NCBI GenBank assembly: GCA_026645415.1
Contig: JAPEVH010000052.1
Location: 1-47,721, forward strand
Length of the DNA stretch: 47,721 nt
Reading direction: 5' to 3'
Source of the DNA: Candidatus Electronema sp.
GTDB lineage: Bacteria > Desulfobacterota > Desulfobulbia > Desulfobulbales > Desulfobulbaceae
Positions 43,073 through 47,721 of this stretch are shown piece by piece (position 1 is the first letter of the stretch; every line of letters starts with the position of its first letter). The notes below the pieces were generated by a model. The model was not told the DNA's origin. It saw only the letters and a program-made list of their open reading frames with translations, and made no database searches. The translations under genes were made by a program, and so were the position numbers.

Positions 43073-45112
43073 TTATCTTCTGCCAAGCACATCCTCACGA
43101 ACACTGTTAGCTACTTTTACCGCCATATTAATCATCTCCGGCTTCACGTGCAGCTCTTCTAAAGCCTCACGGAAATGCTGAATGATGATGTCAAAGTGGG
43201 TGTCATTGAGACCTTTCTCTTTAACCAAGCGGGCATGAACTGCTTTCAGATCGCGTCCTGTGTAAGCCGTGCTGCCGCCCAAGGCGAAGTTCATGAAACC
43301 CTTCTGCATACGGCGCTGGGTGGCCATATCAATGCCTTCAAAGAAGTAATTGACACGAGGATCAGCCATTACTTTGTTATAGAAAAGATCAACTGCCTTG
43401 TTGACCGCTTCCTCGCCGCCAAGCTCGTTATAGAAGACAGCAGCGGCAGGTCCCTGCGGCAGGATGTCAGCGCGATCCTGAACCCGGACTTTGGAAGGCT
43501 TGCCCTTGGTACTGAAGGTCACGGTCTTGTCGAGCATATCCACAACCGGCATGGGCGGAATTTCAGTCAGACCGTATATCTCTGTCAAGTCAAAACCTTT
43601 AGGCATATTGGAGAGTATCTTCTCCGCCAGTTTCTGGCCTGCGACCCGGAAACGGAGCTTGGCATGGAGGGTGATGTTATGCTCTCTCAGGTCACTGAGG
43701 GTGGAGTAGTACACATCCTTGTAGCCCTTGGGCGGGATGATGTCATGCCGGGTGAAGGAAACCAGCTTCCACGGATCAGCCGTGAACTTCATATTGATAT
43801 CAGCGCCTTCGGAGTTAAACATGTAGGTGTTTCCATCCAGCTCGCCGTCTTCTCTGATAAAACCGCTCCGCAGCACCTCTTTGCCGGTCTCATCCGTGGC
43901 TACTACTTCCATCCACATCTCCCGGACATTGGTCAGCGAAGTGGGCAGGGCATGACCGCAGCGCTTGTTCCAAATGCGGACTTTGATCTTGGTCAAGCTA
44001 CCGTTCTCATCGTAAATCGGATCGATCTCCATATCTGCGGCAGCTTGGAGCCGGGCCACAGCCATTTCATACTTGTTGTGCGCATTGGCTGCCAGCTTTT
44101 CATCACCCATCTTCTTGGCCCGCAGCTCATCCAAGAAATACATGGTGAAGTTGGCACCGTTGAAGAAGTGGCGGTACTCACTCCGTTTTGGTTTCTGGAA
44201 CGTGTCAGCAGAACGCTTGAAGGTTTCGATATCAACCATGTGGCAATCTTGACACTGAATGCCCTTGATCGAATAGATGCCCTTCTTCCATTCGGCGTAA
44301 GTGTGCTCGATCGGGAAATGCTCATCGTAGTGGAAGACCTGATGGCAGCCACCGCACAGCTCGCCGCGCAGATGCAATGGCGACTCAATGCACTCATGGA
44401 AGCCGCCGCCGCAGCCAGGATAAGGCGGGAAGGGGCCATACTTGGTGCGAACGTTATTGCCGTTCTTATCCTTGTAGCCCGGTGAAAGGACATAAGAACC
44501 GTTTTCCGGCTCATGTGACGGAGTTTCCCAGTGGGTGTGCTTTTTGATGGAATGACAGACATCACAAGAAACACCGGCCTTGGCCAGATCAGTGAGGTTG
44601 GACATATCCAGCTCCTCACCTCGCTTTGGCCCCAGCCCAGAAACTGTGGCAGCGGCAGTGTGGCAGCCCTCGCATTGATTGCGGATGCCTTCACCCACAT
44701 CCTTGATGGCCAGCACCAGCTCGCCGAGATAGATCGGGTCCCGGAAGGCCTGCTCGTGCATGGAACCCTTCCAATCTTCAAACTGCTGCGGATGGCAGCC
44801 ACCGCAGGTCATGACCGACGGCACCTCAAAGGGCACGCCGTTGTCCTCAAAAGCGATATTGGATGGATAGAATTTGTACTTCTGTTTCAGATAGTCATGA
44901 TTGTAACGAGTGTAAGGAACACTCCAGACATTAGACAATTCCTTGTCCACCTCGTTTGGGTTAGGCGGTGCGTCAAGAGTGGGCTGAGATATACTATAAT
45001 TAGTCTGACTCGGATTAGTCGTGCTAGGATCACCAGCAAAAACTGTTACCGAGTTTAAGGCCAGTCCGGTCGCTGCCAGACAGAGAACTAGCCCCATCCA
45101 CTTGTTCTTCAT
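43073..45112 (-). CDS. Pentaheme cytochrome c fused to a truncated hemoglobin
   Basis: 679 residues, exported (signal MKNKWMGLVLCLAATGLALNSVTVFAG). The N-terminal half has five CxxCH heme sites at 103, 147, 183, 253 and 287 (CGGCH, CEGCH, CDVCH, CGGCH, CQDCH), in a cytochrome c554-like arrangement with CGHALPTSLTNVREMW later on. The C-terminal 122 residues (558-679) are a group I-type truncated hemoglobin: FYNELGGEEAV, AVDLFYNKVMAD with a Tyr at the B10 place (578), ALGGSTAYTGRDLKAVHARL with the proximal His (626). Fusion suggests electrons from c hemes reach a globin heme that binds oxygen or NO in the periplasm. From memory, cable bacteria carry such fusions and oxygen reduction has been proposed. 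AGGAGG-type ribosome site; promoter and terminator are listed. Confidence 0.93.
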   Translation of the reverse strand: MKNKWMGLVLCLAATGLALNSVTVFAGDPSTTNPSQTNYSISQPTLDAPPNPNEVDKELSNVWSVPYTRYNHDYLKQKYKFYPSNIAFEDNGVPFEVPSVMTCGGCHPQQFEDWKGSMHEQAFRDPIYLGELVLAIKDVGEGIRNQCEGCHTAAATVSGLGPKRGEELDMSNLTDLAKAGVSCDVCHSIKKHTHWETPSHEPENGSYVLSPGYKDKNGNNVRTKYGPFPPYPGCGGGFHECIESPLHLRGELCGGCHQVFHYDEHFPIEHTYAEWKKGIYSIKGIQCQDCHMVDIETFKRSADTFQKPKRSEYRHFFNGANFTMYFLDELRAKKMGDEKLAANAHNKYEMAVARLQAAADMEIDPIYDENGSLTKIKVRIWNKRCGHALPTSLTNVREMWMEVVATDETGKEVLRSGFIREDGELDGNTYMFNSEGADINMKFTADPWKLVSFTRHDIIPPKGYKDVYYSTLSDLREHNITLHAKLRFRVAGQKLAEKILSNMPKGFDLTEIYGLTEIPPMPVVDMLDKTVTFSTKGKPSKVRVQDRADILPQGPAAAVFYNELGGEEAVNKAVDLFYNKVMADPRVNYFFEGIDMATQRRMQKGFMNFALGGSTAYTGRDLKAVHARLVKEKGLNDTHFDIIIQHFREALEELHVKPEMINMAVKVANSVREDVLGRR

Positions 45113-45155
45113 AAAAACTCCTCCTTCCTTTGTTGTTTGTTATAAGACTCCCAAT

Positions 45156-45204
45156 GGTCAACTTGACCCTATTATAGTGGAACGAACGGCAAAAACAAAG
45201 ATGT
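45156..45204 (-). promoter_or_regulatory. Promoter and palindromic operator of the cytochrome-globin gene
   Basis: On the minus strand a perfect TATAAT (complement of 45171-45176) stands 17 bases after TTTGTT, a weak -35. Directly behind the -10 is GGTCAAGTTGACC (45156-45168), a perfect six-base inverted repeat around one base, placed over the expected start of transcription, as repressor sites often are. It does not match the FNR site (TTGAT-N4-ATCAA). The rest of 45113-45412 shows no gene. Confidence 0.5.
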
Positions 45205-45412
45205 GGGATATTTTTTTTCCTACCAGTGAGAATGCACAAGTGCGAGCCGCACTGCATCCGCCTGCTTCTCCGTATGAATTATTCACAAAAAATTCATCCT
45301 CTGTTCATGAAGAAGGGAGAGAGCATTTTTTTGCGGCTCGATGTTTTCAAGGTGAAGTGGGCGTGATAGAATAGAACCTTTTAGATTCTGCAACCCTTTG
45401 ACAGGAATAAAA

Positions 45413-46750
45413 ATGCCTGCAACTATTCAGATTATTGGTGGAGGACTGGCAGGCTGCGAGGCAGCTTGGCAGGCGGCCGAGCGCGGCTGTGCCGTCGAAC
45501 TCTACGAAATGAAGCCGTTCAAGTTTAGTCCAGCGCATGAATCAGAGCTGCTGGGCGAGCTGGTCTGCTCTAACTCCTTGCGGTCAAATGCGCCAGATTC
45601 AGCTGTCGGTCTGCTGAAAGAGGAAATGCGCCGCCTCAACTCGCTGGTCATACGAGCGGCAGAAGCAACAGCGGTTCCGGCAGGCAGTGCCTTAGCCGTT
45701 GATCGAGGCCACTTTGCAGCTCATCTCACCAAGGTGATGGAGGAACATCCACGTATCACTGTCATCCGCCAAGAAGTCACTGAACTGCCACAAACAATAC
45801 AGGCAAGTAGTCCTGTCATTCTCGCCACCGGGCCGCTCACTTCAGAAGCCATGACTGCCTGTCTGGTTGAGCTGACTGGTGAGCAACACTTGGCCTTTTA
45901 TGATGCGATAGCCCCGATTGTGGCAGCAGATTCCCTGAATATGGACATCATCTACCGTAAATCACGCTGGGATGATAAGTCACCGGGTGACTACCTTAAT
46001 TGCCCAATGAGCGAAGCAGAGTACGAGCATTTTATTGATCTCCTTGCAACTGCTCAAACTGTACCGCTCAAATCCTTTGAAAAAGAAAAATATTTTGAGG
46101 GCTGCCTCCCGATTGAGGTGATGTGTGCCAGAGGTCGAGACACTCTCCGTTTTGGGCCAATGAAGCCGGTTGGTTTAGCTCATCCGCGCACTGGCAAAGA
46201 GGCACATGCGGTTGTCCAGCTTCGGGCGGAAAATCGTGATGAAACCGCCTATAATTTGGTCGGTTTTCAAACCAAGTTAACTTATACGGAACAGAAACGA
46301 ATTTTTCGTATTATTCCGGGCTTGGAGCAGGCGGAGTTTGTCCGTCTTGGTTCTATTCATCGCAACACGTTCATCTGTGCCCCAGCTTTATTGGATAGCT
46401 CTCTCCAGCTCAAAAAACGGCCTAGTCTTTTCCTTGCTGGACAGCTTTCTGGGGTAGAAGGTTATGTCGAGTCAGCAGCAATGGGGCTATTGGCAGGAAT
46501 TAATGCCGCGCGGCAAGCTACTAAGCAGGTATTCGTTCCGCCGCCACAGGGAACAGCCTTTGCTGCCTTAGTTACACATTTGACTCAATCTGATCCTGCT
46601 CATTTTCAGCCCTCTAATATCAATTTTGGTCTCTTCCCGACTCTAGCAAAAAAGGTGCGGAAAAAAGATCGGGGAGCTATCCGGGCAGAGCAGGCTCTCC
46701 AGCTCATGGAACTGTGGCAAAAAGACATTGCTGGTGTGCTTTCCTCTTGA
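45413..46750 (+). CDS. trmFO: Folate/FAD-dependent tRNA (uracil-54-C5)-methyltransferase TrmFO
   Basis: 445 residues from the ATG at 45413 (AGGA upstream); a TTG at 45398 is possible. It methylates U54 of tRNA to ribothymidine using methylene-tetrahydrofolate and FADH2. Signatures: the FAD-binding [71 protein letters not shown], and [18 protein letters not shown]. Standard length. Single gene, divergent from the cytochrome. Confidence 0.97.
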   Translation: MPATIQIIGGGLAGCEAAWQAAERGCAVELYEMKPFKFSPAHESELLGELVCSNSLRSNAPDSAVGLLKEEMRRLNSLVIRAAEATAVPAGSALAVDRGHFAAHLTKVMEEHPRITVIRQEVTELPQTIQASSPVILATGPLTSEAMTACLVELTGEQHLAFYDAIAPIVAADSLNMDIIYRKSRWDDKSPGDYLNCPMSEAEYEHFIDLLATAQTVPLKSFEKEKYFEGCLPIEVMCARGRDTLRFGPMKPVGLAHPRTGKEAHAVVQLRAENRDETAYNLVGFQTKLTYTEQKRIFRIIPGLEQAEFVRLGSIHRNTFICAPALLDSSLQLKKRPSLFLAGQLSGVEGYVESAAMGLLAGINAARQATKQVFVPPPQGTAFAALVTHLTQSDPAHFQPSNINFGLFPTLAKKVRKKDRGAIRAEQALQLMELWQKDIAGVLSS

Positions 46751-46862
46751 CAGAGATGCTGTTGCATGGTGTTAATATGCCTTAGATAAAAAGAAAGGGC
46801 GGCGCTGTTATTCCACTATTGCAATTAGGCCAACGAGGATCTGGCCAAGGAGATGCATTACC

Positions 46863-47420
46863 ATGATGAAATTGAAGCATTTTTTTCTTACTACTGCTGC
46901 ACTGCTTCTCTACGTTGCCCCAGCTACCGCCGCAATCAAGCCTTGCGGGGAGCTGCAAGAAGAAATTGAAGGCAAGCTGGCGGCTCATAAGGTGAAATCA
47001 TACGTTCTCACTGTTACTGATAAAACAGCGACCGCTGACGGCAAAATCGTTGGTAGCTGCGAAAATAGCTCTAAAAAAATTATGTACATCCGGCAACAGG
47101 CGGTGCCGAATAAAGCCAAAGCTAAAGCTCCAGTAACAAGTCCTAAGAAGTCTGTTAAAAAGAAGGAGATGACGCTCGCTGATGTGTCGAAGAGAAAGGC
47201 CGAAGATGCCCAAGTTGAAGCTATAGGCAAGAAGGTTATCTCAGAAGCAAAAGGTATTAAACCCTGTAAGGAGCTAAAAGAGGCGATTGAGGCGAAGCTA
47301 CTAGCACACAAGGTGAAATCCTACGATCTGAGTATTGTCAGCAAAAATGCTGCTGCTCCGGGTAAAGTTGTCGGGACTTGTGAAAATAGCTCTAAAAAAA
47401 TCGTGTATCTCAGGAAGTAA
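46863..47420 (+). CDS. Secreted protein with two DUF1161 repeats
   Basis: 185 residues with a signal peptide (MMKLKHFFLTTAALLLYVAPATA). Two DUF1161 units, about 24-78 and 130-185, share KPC(G/K)EL, AHKVKSY and CENSSKKI-YxR, each with two cysteines able to form a disulfide. They are joined by a lysine-rich linker. Typical DUF1161 proteins have one unit. Function unknown, periplasmic. AAGGAG lies upstream of the ATG. Confidence 0.85.
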   Translation: MMKLKHFFLTTAALLLYVAPATAAIKPCGELQEEIEGKLAAHKVKSYVLTVTDKTATADGKIVGSCENSSKKIMYIRQQAVPNKAKAKAPVTSPKKSVKKKEMTLADVSKRKAEDAQVEAIGKKVISEAKGIKPCKELKEAIEAKLLAHKVKSYDLSIVSKNAAAPGKVVGTCENSSKKIVYLRK

Positions 47421-47444
47421 TATACAGTTTTCGCCTTGGAGGGC

Positions 47445-47588
47445 ATGAAGCGAATGCTCTCCATATTGCCTTCCTTGTTAGCTCTTTTTTCGCTCTGCAG
47501 CCTGTTGTTTTTCCGTCTTTACAAAATCAATGACGGCGGAACTTGGTACAGTGCGACACCCGCCGTAAAATCGTATGCAAAAAATTAA
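47445..47588 (+). CDS. Possible 47-residue membrane or exported peptide
   Basis: A GGAGGG ribosome site stands just before the ATG at 47445. The peptide has one hydrophobic stretch (MLSILPSLLALFSLCSLLFF) after MKR, then a polar tail ending VKSYAKN and TAA 11 bases before the IS630 end. It could be a complete small membrane protein. Too short to be recognised. Confidence 0.35.
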   Translation: MKRMLSILPSLLALFSLCSLLFFRLYKINDGGTWYSATPAVKSYAKN

Positions 47589-47599
47589 CCGGACACTAC

Positions 47600-47721
47600 T
47601 GCTGTTGCACCATTAAATTGACGGGTAAAGATGCTTCAATTTTATCCTCGCGTCCTTCGTGGTGAACTGCCAGTCCACCGGAGCGCCTTTCTCGTTCCGC
47701 ATCGCGCACCATTCATCACAC
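47600..47721 (-). mobile_element. 3' end of an IS630-family transposase (second, inverted copy)
   Basis: Reverse complement of 2-123 with no mismatch. The transposase stop is at 47613-47615 and the frame runs off the window edge. The outer flank differs from the left copy (gta against cta after the shared gca, i.e. a TA in both), which marks the element boundary. Confidence 0.85.

Noticed and set aside
43175..44485. 436-codon open frame on the plus strand opposite the cytochrome-globin gene
   Set aside because: The minus strand carries five CxxCH sites, a signal peptide and a globin; the opposite frame has no domain and no ribosome site.
1..47721. A 47-kb composite transposon bounded by two IS630 copies
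   Set aside because: The interior is core metabolism and replication genes, and both copies are cut at the same relative place by the window edge, which fits an assembly break.

Overview
The window reads as a chromosomal contig of a Desulfobulbales-type sulfur bacterium, most likely a cable bacterium (Candidatus Electrothrix or Electronema). The main clue is a secreted five-heme cytochrome c fused to a truncated hemoglobin (43073-45112), an architecture I associate from memory with cable bacteria. Intermediate GC, a Roco GTPase, several toxin-antitoxin modules and short intergenic repeat arrays fit. The assignment is an inference; there is no rRNA or tRNA gene in the window to confirm it.

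Both ends carry the same 122 bp in opposite orientation (2-123 and 47600-47721). Each copy encodes the last 35 codons of an IS630-type transposase. The contig therefore very probably stops where the assembler met a multicopy IS630 element.

Layout: (1) 0.1-8.2 kb: hybrid histidine kinase (-), then larB and a tightly overlapping secDF-trpC-trpF run (+). (2) 8.2-21.3 kb: a long minus-strand series: ybaB and dnaX, an M24 peptidase, a DegT-type aminotransferase, a 21-bp palindrome array, panD, a small membrane protein, a cupin, a PD-(D/E)XK-like protein, hicB/hicA, panC, a TPR protein, a PBP4-type DD-carboxypeptidase, a two-part radical SAM protein and a RelE-type toxin-antitoxin pair. (3) 21.5-29.3 kb: zinc-ribbon protein, a 22-23-bp palindrome array, an HU-like/DUF4469 DNA-binding protein, a secreted carboxypeptidase-regulatory-like protein, a dGTPase, an isolated nifE with a sigma-54 promoter, a periplasmic-sensor PAS protein and a fragment of a second HU/DUF4469 gene. 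(4) 29.3-33.2 kb: a 977-residue LRR-Roc-COR protein bracketed by two related hairpin repeats, a third palindrome array (23 bp), and an antitoxin whose toxin gene is broken. (5) 33.2-47.4 kb: hisC-hisD (-), cdaA-cdaR (+), a PLD-like protein, a zinc/manganese ABC transporter (znuA, a Uma2-like gene, znuC, znuB), an orphan branched-chain amino-acid-type binding protein, the cytochrome-globin fusion, trmFO and a secreted double-DUF1161 protein.

Housekeeping blocks (tryptophan, histidine, pantothenate, protein export, replication clamp loader, tRNA methylation, c-di-AMP signalling, metal uptake) are interleaved with accessory cassettes that sit inside or between them with only a few bases of spacing. 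The feature that is hardest to explain by known gene content is a set of three intergenic arrays. Each is made of a different palindromic core repeated every 21-23 bp, about two turns of the helix. One lies directly upstream of the HU/DUF4469 gene. I saw no CRISPR array and no tRNA or rRNA gene.
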